A DNA stretch of 64,000 nt. It comes from Sorangium sp051521495 (GTDB lineage: Bacteria; Myxococcota_A; Polyangia; Polyangiales; Polyangiaceae). Shown here in pieces: positions 36,589 to 44,786 of this stretch. The position numbers and the translations under genes were made by a program. Every line of letters starts with the position of its first letter. The first letter of the stretch is position 1. Under the pieces are notes generated by a model. It did no database searches and was not told where the DNA came from. It saw nothing but the letters and a program-made list of their open reading frames with translations. The stretch is from NCBI RefSeq assembly GCF_051521495.1, contig NZ_CP150355.1, positions 6,820,001 through 6,884,000 of the forward strand, written 5' to 3'.

Positions 36589-37359
36589 ATGACGCGGCGG
36601 AAGCGCTCCCTGCCGCTCGCCCCCGGGACGCGGTACACCCCCGCCGTCCTCGAGGGGATCGCCGACGGCGAGCGCGCCGCGCTCGCGCCCTCGTTCGCCG
36701 CGCGCGCGCGGGCGAATGAGGGCGCGGCGTCGGCCGCGGCCGCGGCGCTCGCGCGGGCCGAGGCGCTGCAAGAGGCCTCGGTGGCCGCCGAGCCGCCCGA
36801 TCGGCCGATCGCCTGCAAGGCGGGCTGCTCGACCTGCTGCGTCAGCAAGGTGCTCGTGCTGGCGCCGGAGGTGCTCCGCATCGCGGCCCACCTGCGCGCC
36901 ACGCGGAGCCCGGCGGAGCTCGCCGCTCTGGAAGAGCGCATCCGGGTCGCCGACGCGGCGACGCGCGGGCTCTCCCGCCTCGAACGCGCCGAGGTCGGGG
37001 TCCCCTGCCCGCTCCTCGACGAGCGCGGCGCCTGCTCGATCCACGCCGTCCGCCCGATCGTGTGCGCGGGCTGGAGCTCCCTCGACGCCGCAGCGTGCGA
37101 GCGCCACTTCGCCGCGCCCGCGTCGGTCCCTACGGCGCCGATGCACCGCCCGAGCTACGAGGTCGCGAACGCCGTCCTCGCCGGCCTGGGCTGGGCCGCG
37201 AAGGAGCAGGGCCTCGACGCAGCGCCGCTCGAGCTCATCGCGGCGCTGCGCATCGCGCTCGAGCGCCCGAACGCCGGCGAGCGGTGGCTCGCTCGCCTGC
37301 CGGTCTTCGCCGCCGCCCGCGACGCCGAGTGGCAGGAGGATCGGCGGCGCGAGGGCTGA
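36589..37359 (+). CDS. YkgJ family cysteine-cluster protein
   Basis: A 256-residue protein. CKAGCSTCC near residue 75 and CPLLDERGACSIHAVRPIVC near residue 140 are the zinc/iron-sulfur cysteine cluster of the YkgJ family, whose members are putative metal-binding proteins of unclear role. The N-terminal 60 residues are Ala/Arg-rich and helical. Its closeness to nth and ung suggests co-transcription, though a link to DNA repair is only inference. Confidence 0.87.
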   Translation: MTRRKRSLPLAPGTRYTPAVLEGIADGERAALAPSFAARARANEGAASAAAAALARAEALQEASVAAEPPDRPIACKAGCSTCCVSKVLVLAPEVLRIAAHLRATRSPAELAALEERIRVADAATRGLSRLERAEVGVPCPLLDERGACSIHAVRPIVCAGWSSLDAAACERHFAAPASVPTAPMHRPSYEVANAVLAGLGWAAKEQGLDAAPLELIAALRIALERPNAGERWLARLPVFAAARDAEWQEDRRREG

Positions 37360-37485
37360 TCGCGCGCTACGGTCGGGTCGCTGTCATTCGGGCGGTCGCG
37401 GCCGAAGCAATCCGTTTACGCTGGCGCGCCGCGGAGGTCGCCGCCGGTCGGCGCCTCGCGACGGGACACAGGTCAAGGAGACACG

Positions 37486-38103
37486 ATGAAGATCTACGGA
37501 CATCCCATGAGCACGTGTACGCGCAAGGTGCTGACTGTGCTCGCCGAGAAGGGTCACGAGGCGCAGCTCGTGTTCGTCGACTTGATGAAGGGCGCGCAAA
37601 AGCAGCCCGATTACCTCGCGCGCCACCCGTTCGGCGTCGTCCCGGTGCTCGAGGACGAAGACTTCACGCTCTACGAGTCGAGAGCGATCATACGCTACCT
37701 CGATCAAAAGCTCCCGGGAGCTCCGCTGACGCCGACGGAGCTGAAGGCCAGGGCGCTCATGGATCAGTGGCTCAGCGTGGAGCAATCGTACTTCGCCACG
37801 CCGGCGCTCAATATCTGCTACCAGAGGGTCTTGCTGCCGGCGCAGGGCAAGCAGGGCGACGAGTCGATCGTCCAGACGGCCAAGGCCGAGGTGGCGAAGG
37901 CGCTCGACGTGGTCGAGAAGGCAATGGTCGGCCATGAGTACCTCGCGGGCTCGAGCTTCTCGCTGGCCGACATCTCGTGGATGCCGTACCTCCAGTGTCT
38001 CGGGATGTCGAAGGCCGGGGAGCTCATCGCCGATCGGCCGAACGTCGCCGCCTGGTGGAAGCGCATCAGCACGCGTCCTTCCTGGGTGAAGGTGACGTCC
38101 TGA
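37486..38103 (+). CDS. Glutathione S-transferase
   Basis: A 205-residue protein. The N-terminal thioredoxin-fold domain begins MKIYGHPMSTCTRKVLTVLA with Ser/Cys at the usual catalytic position, and FGVVPVLEDEDFTLYESRAI carries the cis-Pro and the Glu-Ser glutathione-binding pair. The C-terminal all-helical domain includes SSFSLADISWMPYL with the conserved Asp. It resembles phi/theta-type bacterial GSTs. GGAGA lies upstream of the ATG. A terminator-like hairpin follows. Confidence 0.93.
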   Translation: MKIYGHPMSTCTRKVLTVLAEKGHEAQLVFVDLMKGAQKQPDYLARHPFGVVPVLEDEDFTLYESRAIIRYLDQKLPGAPLTPTELKARALMDQWLSVEQSYFATPALNICYQRVLLPAQGKQGDESIVQTAKAEVAKALDVVEKAMVGHEYLAGSSFSLADISWMPYLQCLGMSKAGELIADRPNVAAWWKRISTRPSWVKVTS

Positions 38104-38110
38104 CGCCAGG

Positions 38111-38135
38111 CGCCCGGCCCTGAGCGGGGCGTTTT
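38111..38135 (+). terminator. Possible intrinsic terminator after the glutathione S-transferase gene
   Basis: CGCCC pairs with GGGCG across a short GC-rich loop and is followed by TTTT (38132-38135), beginning eight bases after the stop at 38103. The stem is short but GC-only; it is one of the few hairpins here with a T run. Confidence 0.45.
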
Positions 38136-38224
38136 CTGCACAGACGAGCGATGAAAGCGCGGCGCCGGGGACTCACCCACGTCCCTGGCGCCTGTCTCGC
38201 GCGCTGCCGTGGTCGTCGAAGGGC

Positions 38225-38968
38225 TCAGCGCGCACGCGCATGCGGCGCCACGACATCGCCGCTGGGCCGCAAACTTGAAAGCGGCGCAGAGCCCGGCGAC
38301 GGGCCTCCAGGCGGAAGCGCGGAGAAGAGGACGCCGACGGCGCTCGCGAGAGCGCAAGCGCTCACGCCGACGACGAGGCCGCACGCCGTCAGGATGCCAG
38401 CGAAGAACGAGGAGCGTCGCGCGCCGGCCCAGAGCGCGCGGGTCGCTCTCCACCACGCTCCGAAGAGCGCGCAGGCCGTGAGGATCAGGAGCAGCGCTGC
38501 CCCTCCGAGGACGCCTGCGCCACGAAGGGAGCTCGGCGCCTTGACGACGCCCGCGTACGCGAGCGGGAAGAGGACCAGATCGACGAGCAGCAGCACACAA
38601 CCCAGGCCGACGAAGGGATGCCAGAAGCTCCACGGAGCACGCGGAGCCGAGGACATCGCGGCAGCGCTCGAACGGCGCCGCCCGAGCTCGACGAGCTTGC
38701 CTGCAAAGGCCACCCCGGCAGCGAACGCGATCACCGCGCCGATCAGGTCGATGGCGACGTGGAAGCCCTGCAGATCCATTCCGCCGGTCGCGTCGAGGAG
38801 GCCCGCGGCAGCGACCGCCAAGACAGCAGCCCAAAGGACCAAGAAGAGCAGCGCGGCCGGCGCCGCGATCAAGAGCGACCAGACCGCGATGGCGATCGCC
38901 GCGAGCACGGCTTGCCAGTGGCTCGAACCCGCAGATGACACGGAAGGATGCGAGGTGGGGGTCGTCAT
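38225..38968 (-). CDS. Multi-pass membrane protein of unknown function
   Basis: A 247-residue protein with about six hydrophobic helices, including SLLIAAPAALLFLVLWAAVL, IDLIGAVIAFAAGVAFAG, HPFVGLGCVLLLVDLVLF, GVLGGAALLLILTACALFGA and GILTACGLVVGVSACALAS. A short Ser/Pro-rich C-terminus follows. ATG 38968 is chosen because upstream in-frame sequence is Arg/Pro-rich. No family recognised. It converges on the GST gene. Confidence 0.65.
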   Translation of the reverse strand: MTTPTSHPSVSSAGSSHWQAVLAAIAIAVWSLLIAAPAALLFLVLWAAVLAVAAAGLLDATGGMDLQGFHVAIDLIGAVIAFAAGVAFAGKLVELGRRRSSAAAMSSAPRAPWSFWHPFVGLGCVLLLVDLVLFPLAYAGVVKAPSSLRGAGVLGGAALLLILTACALFGAWWRATRALWAGARRSSFFAGILTACGLVVGVSACALASAVGVLFSALPPGGPSPGSAPLSSLRPSGDVVAPHARAR

Positions 38969-39261
38969 GTGCTCTCGAACGAAGGTGCAAGTCGCCGGCC
39001 AGCGTCTCGTGGGAGCCACGCGCGGGCACCTGAACGGCGCGGGACGAGGCGCGACGGGGCGTGCCGCCCGAGCCACGTCAGGGCGCCGCGAGGTGATCGC
39101 GATCAGCGGTTGCGGCCCTGGGGGTGCTCGCGATCAGCCGCGAAGGAGCCCGACGCGCGGGCGCGCCGACACCCAAGGTGCAGGCTGCCAGCCCGCAAAC
39201 GCGCGGCGCGCGGCCGGCATGCCGGGTGCTCTTTCGTCCGATCTCCGGAGCAGCTCGCCGC

Positions 39262-40575
39262 TCACCGCTTTCGCGCGGGCCGCTCGCCGGCGTCGTGTCG
39301 CATGGCCTTGAGCCTCCGGAGCAGCTGAGCTCGGGAGAGCCCGAGGCGCTTCGCCGCCTGGACCTGGTTGTTGCCGCACGCGGCGAGCGCCTCCACGATC
39401 GCCTCCTGCGTCGGCGGCGGCGCTGCGGCCGCGGACGCGCGGACGCCGAGCACCTGCTCCACGAGCGAGAGCTTGAGCCCCACCGCCGGATCTGCCGACG
39501 CGACCAGCTGGTTCACGCCCCGCACGTTCGCGGGCCAGTCGTGGAGCATCATGAGCTCAACGGCCTCGACGTCCACCCGGACGCGGGCCAGCTCCAGAGG
39601 TCCGTACGAGCGCTCCCAGAGCGCCCGCAGGATCGCGAACACGTCCTCCGGCCGCTCCCGCAGCGGGGGCAGCGAGATGCGCACCGGAAACCTCGCCAGC
39701 AGATCGAGGCGGAACCTGCCCTGCTGGACGGCCGCCTCCAGCGGGCGGTTGGTCGCCGCGATGACGGCGATATCGACCTGCGCCGGCTCCTTCGCGCCGA
39801 CCGCGAGCACCTCTTGGTTCTCGAGGACCCGCAGCAGCTTGGGTTGCAGCTCGATCGGCAGCTCCCCGATCTCGTCGAGGAACACCGCCCCTCCAGCGCT
39901 CGCCCGCAGCAGCCCAGGGTTGCTCGCGCTGCTCCCCGAGAACGCCCCGCGCTCCCAGCCGAAGAGCTGCCCCTCGAACACGCTTGCGGCGATGCCTGCC
40001 ACGTTGACGCGGGTGAAAGGACCGCGCGAGCGCTTGAGGGCTCGCACGACCGCCTCGGCCAGCATCTCCTTGCCCGTACCGCTCTCCCCTGTGAGGAGCA
40101 CGTTGCGCACGGGCCGCCTGGCAAGCCGCTCGAGCTCCGCGCGGGCTGCGCGGAGCCCCCATGGCCCCGAGAGACCGCCGACCGCCGGCTCCGGCTCGGC
40201 GGGTCCAGCGTACGCCGCGCGATAGACGAGCAGGGTTTCGCCGACGCGCAAAACGGCCCCGTCCTCGATCGGCACCGGCTCGCGCGCTGGGAGCCGATGG
40301 CCGTCGAGCCATGTCCCGTTGCGCGAGCCCACATCCTCGATCTGCAAGCGCCCTCCCGCCCGCGTCAGGCGAAGGTGGCTCGACGAGATCTTCGTGTCGT
40401 TGAGGCCCGCGGCCGCGAGCCATGCCCGCCCGACCGAGACGCCGGGGGTCGGCAGAGGCACGGCGACGTTGACGGGAAACGCGGCGAGCAGCACCGGAGT
40501 CCCTTGGTCCCGGGATGTGCCGGTCGGGGGCCGGTGCTCGTCGGTGGACGCCTCGCGTTGCGGGCGGGTCGTCAT
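39262..40575 (-). CDS. FHA-domain AAA+ regulator (sigma-54 activator type) with altered GAFTGA loop
   Basis: A 437-residue regulator. Residues about 25-120 are an FHA domain (GRAWL, ISSSHLRL, GSRNGTWLDG) that should bind phosphothreonine. The AAA+ core has GESGTGKE, FLDEIGELP and ATNRPLEAA, with LRERPEDV around the arginine-finger region; a Fis-type HTH is at the C-terminus (NNQVQAAKRLGLSRAQLLRR). The sigma-54 contact loop reads GAFSGS instead of GAFTGA, which may weaken or abolish sigma-54 activation. It lies 61 bases downstream of a Ser/Thr kinase on the same strand, so the kinase probably acts through this FHA protein. Confidence 0.9.
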   Translation of the reverse strand: MTTRPQREASTDEHRPPTGTSRDQGTPVLLAAFPVNVAVPLPTPGVSVGRAWLAAAGLNDTKISSSHLRLTRAGGRLQIEDVGSRNGTWLDGHRLPAREPVPIEDGAVLRVGETLLVYRAAYAGPAEPEPAVGGLSGPWGLRAARAELERLARRPVRNVLLTGESGTGKEMLAEAVVRALKRSRGPFTRVNVAGIAASVFEGQLFGWERGAFSGSSASNPGLLRASAGGAVFLDEIGELPIELQPKLLRVLENQEVLAVGAKEPAQVDIAVIAATNRPLEAAVQQGRFRLDLLARFPVRISLPPLRERPEDVFAILRALWERSYGPLELARVRVDVEAVELMMLHDWPANVRGVNQLVASADPAVGLKLSLVEQVLGVRASAAAAPPPTQEAIVEALAACGNNQVQAAKRLGLSRAQLLRRLKAMRHDAGERPARKR

Positions 40576-40636
40576 CGCGCCCTCCTCACCGGTCCGCGCG
40601 GGGGGCCTCCCTTGCGATCCCGCCGCTCACCCCTTT

Positions 40637-42457
40637 TCATTCTGCGTCCAACGCGACAGCGACGCGCACCGAGGCGCTGGCCTTCTCTCCCACGTAGAGC
40701 AGCAAGCCCTGGCACAGGACACTGCTCTTGAGCCAGTCGTAGTTGGCCGCGACGCGCCCCTCCGCGAACGGCACCCCTGCTTCCGTCACCCGGATCCCGA
40801 CCTCGCCGCGCACCAGCTCGGCCGTCGTGATCTGCAGTCGCTCGGGCGCGCTTCGCGCCGCCGGCTCTTGGTGGAAGGGGACGCAGATCTCTTCGCCGGT
40901 GGACTTGCGCTGCACACACGCCTCTGCGCCTGGATGAGTCCTGGCCATGTCCTCGCTGAACGTCGTTTCACCCTCCGGCCGCCGCGCAACCCCCGAGAGC
41001 CGCAGCAACCAGGAACGCTCCGGCAAAGGGACGTCCTCGCACGGGGCGGGGAGACAGCTCATGCCCTTGGAGAAGCAGTCTCCCTGCTTGTTGCAGCACG
41101 GCGTCACCTCGGGCTGCTTCGGCGGCGCGACCTGGAGCGGCTCGGACTGCAACGACACGACACCTGGCGCGGAAGGCAGCGTTATCGGCGCCGAAGCGTC
41201 GGCGTCGGGATCCGATCGACCCGCGAGCATCGCTGCGCCCGCAGAGGCGGCGACCCCGAGCGCCAGCCCCGCCGCCAGCAGGAGCGCCGATCGACCCACC
41301 TTGCCAGTCGTGGAGGGCGCCCCTGCGTGCGCCACGCGCGTGCTCCGTGCGGGGACGGACGTCGCCACGGACTGCCGCGGCCCGACAGCGGGGGGCGCCG
41401 GTGAGAGCGTCGGGGCGGAGGGCCGCAGCGCCGCGGAGGGCGGCGATGGCATCGGCGTGGTGCGCGGGGGGGCGCTCGCTCGTGGTCCGAGCCACGAGGC
41501 TCGTCCTGGCGGCACCTGCAGCTCGGTCGGGCCAAGGTGCGGATCCGTCGCGCTCGCGCGCGGCAACACGACGCGCGGGTGCGCCGGGTTCGCCAGCGCC
41601 GCTGCCTCGATCCGCTCCACGAGCGCGGCGCCATGCGTTGGCCGCCGCCGCGGCTGTATCTCGAGGCACGCGCGGATCACCTCAGCCCAGAGGGCGTCGG
41701 GCGCCTGGGGCGGCCAGGGGCGATGTCCTTGCTCCGCGGCCATATAGGCGTCGACGAACGCCTCCACCGGCGCATCGACGGAGAGCCCAGTCGGGTGCGA
41801 TCCGCAGAGCAGCTCGCACGCGAGGACGCCGAACGCGAAGACGTCGCGGGTGAACCCTTCGCGCAGCGGGAGCCAGCGCCCAGGCGCGAGCAGCTCGGGC
41901 GCCATGTAGGCGACGGTGCCGATGACCGCGCCCGTGGCCGTCAGCGGCCTGGGGTTCCCGACGGGCGCGGCGATCCCGAAGTCGATGAGCCGCACGCCGC
42001 CGGGCGCGTCCGTGGCGCCCCAGAACGCGTCTGTGACGAGCACGTTGGCGGGCTTCAAATCGCGATGCAAGAGGCCCAGGCCATGTACATGAGCCAGCGC
42101 GGCCGCGATCTGGGCCAGTACGGCGCCGCGCTGAGCGAGCGACATCCGCATCGCCGCGTCCGTGAGCGACTGGCCTTGCACGAAGTCGAAGACCAGCCCC
42201 ACCACCCCGTCCGCGGGCGCTTCGAAGAGGGCGCGGCAGGGGATCAGGGCCGGATGGATGGCGCCGGCGACGGCTCTTGCCTCTCGACGGGCGCGTTCCG
42301 CGGCCGCTGCCTCGAGGCCGCTCAAGAAGAACAGCTTGAGTGCACGCAGGCTCCCGTCGAGCGGATCGTGGACCTTCCAAACGGCGCCCTGCCCTCCCCG
42401 GCCGAGGGGCTCGATCAAGGTGTACCGGTCGACGCGGACGCCGGGACGAAGCTGCAC
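40637..42457 (-). CDS. Membrane-anchored Ser/Thr protein kinase with extracytoplasmic domain
   Basis: A 606-residue Hanks-type kinase. Subdomain I is GRGGQGAVW, the Lys is in RALKLFF, the catalytic loop HRDLKPANV, the metal site DFGIA, and MAPELL follows. After a Pro/Ser-rich juxtamembrane stretch (about residues 300-390) there is one membrane helix (SALLLAAGLALGVAAS). The C-terminal roughly 180 residues are outside and contain several cysteines (PCCNKQGDCFSKGMSCLPAPC), probably disulfide-bonded as a sensor. The GTG start at 42457 is followed directly by the kinase domain. It is probably co-transcribed with the FHA regulator and divergent from a PP2C gene. Confidence 0.92.
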   Translation of the reverse strand: MQLRPGVRVDRYTLIEPLGRGGQGAVWKVHDPLDGSLRALKLFFLSGLEAAAAERARREARAVAGAIHPALIPCRALFEAPADGVVGLVFDFVQGQSLTDAAMRMSLAQRGAVLAQIAAALAHVHGLGLLHRDLKPANVLVTDAFWGATDAPGGVRLIDFGIAAPVGNPRPLTATGAVIGTVAYMAPELLAPGRWLPLREGFTRDVFAFGVLACELLCGSHPTGLSVDAPVEAFVDAYMAAEQGHRPWPPQAPDALWAEVIRACLEIQPRRRPTHGAALVERIEAAALANPAHPRVVLPRASATDPHLGPTELQVPPGRASWLGPRASAPPRTTPMPSPPSAALRPSAPTLSPAPPAVGPRQSVATSVPARSTRVAHAGAPSTTGKVGRSALLLAAGLALGVAASAGAAMLAGRSDPDADASAPITLPSAPGVVSLQSEPLQVAPPKQPEVTPCCNKQGDCFSKGMSCLPAPCEDVPLPERSWLLRLSGVARRPEGETTFSEDMARTHPGAEACVQRKSTGEEICVPFHQEPAARSAPERLQITTAELVRGEVGIRVTEAGVPFAEGRVAANYDWLKSSVLCQGLLLYVGEKASASVRVAVALDAE

Positions 42458-42797
42458 GATCCATAGTTACCGCAGCGGTCTGGCCGACAGAAGGGGTGAT
42501 CCAGAGCTGCCAGGCAACGCTCGCCGACGAGCGCTTCCGGCTCGGCGCTCGTGGCCCTGCCCGAACGCGGCACGCTGGAAGTCGTCCGTTCTACATGTTC
42601 TCTCCGACCACGTGCTTGCGCCGATCAACGCTCGACGACTCCCAGGATGCGGCCACGGACATTCCGCGCGGGCATGGCCGCCACGGTCCCCGCGCGCGGC
42701 AGCGGCCCGCCGGCGCAGCCGCGCGCGGAGACCGCGGCGGCCTCGGCGGGGGCGGGGCGCCCTCCCTCGGACAGCGATATCGCGGTACGATACGCGC
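42458..42797. other. Divergent control region between the kinase and the PP2C phosphatase
   Basis: About 340 bases with no supported gene. It must hold promoters in both directions. I saw no clear -24/-12 or palindromic site. Confidence 0.4.
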
Positions 42798-43724
42798 ATG
42801 CCGGTGTATCGCTCGTCCGCCGTCGAGCACGCCGCGGCGGTCGCCGTGGCCGCAAGGACCGACGTGGGCCACAGCCGCGAGCACAACGAGGACGCCTTCC
42901 TGATCAGCGACCTCGCGCGCGGGCTCGCCCACGGATCCGCAGCCGCCCAGGCGTCGCCCGCAGCCGCCCAGGCGTCGATGGATCCGCCGCTCGCCCTGTC
43001 GCTCGGCGTCTACGACGGCTCCGGCGGCGCGTCGTCCCCCGACGCGGCGAGCCGGCTCGCGGCGCGCACCGTCCACGCCGTCCTCACCCGCGCCGCGCCC
43101 CGATCGAGCGACGCCCTCGAGCGGAGCCTCCTCGAGGCCATCGGCGAGGCCGGGCGCGCCGTCCGCGACAACGCCCGCAGGAGCCCGCAGCACCGCAGCA
43201 GCGGCACCACGGCCACCGTGGCCGCGCTCTGCGATGAGCGCCTCTTGATCGCGCAGGTCGGCGATAGCCGCGCGTATCTCCTCCGCAGCGGCGCCCTCAC
43301 GCAGCTCACCCGCGACCAGACCCTCCTCCAGTCGCTGCTCGAGAGCGGCAAGCTGCGGCCCGAAGAGGCCGCCACGTTCGAGCACAGGGGCGTGATGCTC
43401 CAGGCCCTCGGACTCCGCGAGCAGCTCAGGATCGCGCTCTCCGCCGTCGAGCTCCGCCGCGAGGACACCTTGCTGCTCTGCACCGATGGGCTGAGCGACC
43501 TCATCGACGATCGGAGCATCGCCGCCGCGCTCGACGCCCACCCCGACCCGGCGGCAGCCGCGAGCGCCCTGATCGACGCCGCGCTCGCCGCCGGAGGCCG
43601 CGACAACGTGACCGCGCTGATCGCGCGGTTCGACGGCCCCTGGCTCGCTCCGCCGGCCCGCGATCACGCCGCAGAAATCATCGAAATTGCCAGATTTTCC
43701 GAAGGACCTGCGCGCCGCTCCTGA
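42798..43724 (+). CDS. PP2C-type Ser/Thr protein phosphatase
   Basis: A 308-residue metal-dependent phosphatase. Motifs in order: RTDVGHSREHNEDAF, LGVYDGSGG (usually DGMGG or DGVGG), GTTATV, VGDSRAYLLR, QTLLQSLLESG, TDGLSDLID and GRDNVTALI. The metal-binding Asp residues are present. There is a short Ala/Ser insertion before the YDGSGG motif. Divergent from the kinase at 42457, it is the natural reverse enzyme for that kinase. No membrane segment, so cytoplasmic. Confidence 0.92.
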   Translation: MPVYRSSAVEHAAAVAVAARTDVGHSREHNEDAFLISDLARGLAHGSAAAQASPAAAQASMDPPLALSLGVYDGSGGASSPDAASRLAARTVHAVLTRAAPRSSDALERSLLEAIGEAGRAVRDNARRSPQHRSSGTTATVAALCDERLLIAQVGDSRAYLLRSGALTQLTRDQTLLQSLLESGKLRPEEAATFEHRGVMLQALGLREQLRIALSAVELRREDTLLLCTDGLSDLIDDRSIAAALDAHPDPAAAASALIDAALAAGGRDNVTALIARFDGPWLAPPARDHAAEIIEIARFSEGPARRS

Positions 43725-43877
43725 CGGCGTACAGGACCCGCCGCCCGCGCCTGCGCCGGAGCTCGCTTGCTTTTCGTGGTGAATTCAGCGATCCCACCCG
43801 GGGCGGAGGGTCGCCTCGATCGAGGGGGGGGAGCCGCATGCTGTCCTCTCGGGATGGAGCGGAGGTTCATCGTCATC

Positions 43878-44723
43878 ATGGAGCAGCGCGTACTCGGTTC
43901 TACGGGCGTCACGATCCCGGTCGTCGGACAGGGCACCTGGCAGATGGAGACCGCCGATGAGGCGGCCTGCATCGACGCCATCCGGCGGGGACTCGACGCC
44001 GGCATGACGCACATCGACACGGCGGAGATGTACGGCTCGGGCGCGGTCGAGGCGCTCGTCGGCAAGGCGATCGCCGGCCGCCGCGACGAGGTGTTCCTCG
44101 CCTCCAAGGTGCTGCCGAGCAACGCGAGCTACTCCGGCACGATCGCCGCATGCGAGCGCAGCCTGGAGCAGCTCGGCACCGACCGGCTCGACCTCTATCT
44201 CCTCCACTGGCCCGGTCCGCACCCGCTCGAGGAGACGTTCCGCGCCTTCAAGGACCTGAGGGACCAGGGCAAGATCCGGTATTTCGGCGTCAGCAACTTC
44301 GACCAGGCGGAGCTCTCGAAGGCGATCGCCATCGCCGGAGCGCGCGAGATCGCCTGCAACCAGGTGCTCTATCACCTGCTCGAGCGGTCGATCGAGCACC
44401 GGGTGCTGCCGCTCTGCGAGCGGCACGGCATCGCGGTCGTCGCCTACAGCCCCTTCGGCTCGGGCCGGTTCCCGGCGCCGGACAGCACGGCGGGCAGGGT
44501 GCTCGCGTCCATCGCCGCCGCCCACCGCGCGACGCCGCGGCAGGTCGCGCTGCGCTTCCTGCTCCGCCGCCAGCCGATCTTCGTGATCCCCAAGGCCGCG
44601 AGCGCCGCGCACGCGCTCGACAACGCGGCCGCGGGCGATCTGCGCCTGACCGGCGAGGACATCGCGCGCCTCGAGACGGCCTTCCCGCTCGGGCGCGATC
44701 GCGGCGTGCTGCCGACGCTTTAG
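43878..44723 (+). CDS. Aldo/keto reductase
   Basis: A 281-residue NAD(P)H-dependent reductase. Signatures: GTWQMET, HIDTAEMYGSG with catalytic Asp and Tyr, FLASKVLP with Lys, YLLHWPGPHPLEE with His, RYFGVSNFD, and IFVIPKAAS. Small-AKR length suggests the YdbC/MocA-like group. The ATG at 43878 matches the family start; an in-frame ATG at 43854 is also possible. It converges with the TfuA gene and is unrelated in sequence detail to the reductase at 22109. Confidence 0.92.
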   Translation: MEQRVLGSTGVTIPVVGQGTWQMETADEAACIDAIRRGLDAGMTHIDTAEMYGSGAVEALVGKAIAGRRDEVFLASKVLPSNASYSGTIAACERSLEQLGTDRLDLYLLHWPGPHPLEETFRAFKDLRDQGKIRYFGVSNFDQAELSKAIAIAGAREIACNQVLYHLLERSIEHRVLPLCERHGIAVVAYSPFGSGRFPAPDSTAGRVLASIAAAHRATPRQVALRFLLRRQPIFVIPKAASAAHALDNAAAGDLRLTGEDIARLETAFPLGRDRGVLPTL

Positions 44724-44786
44724 TCTGCACCGGACGAACGCCTCATCGAGACAGCGCTCGCGGCGTGAGCGCGGCGCAATGGGGGC

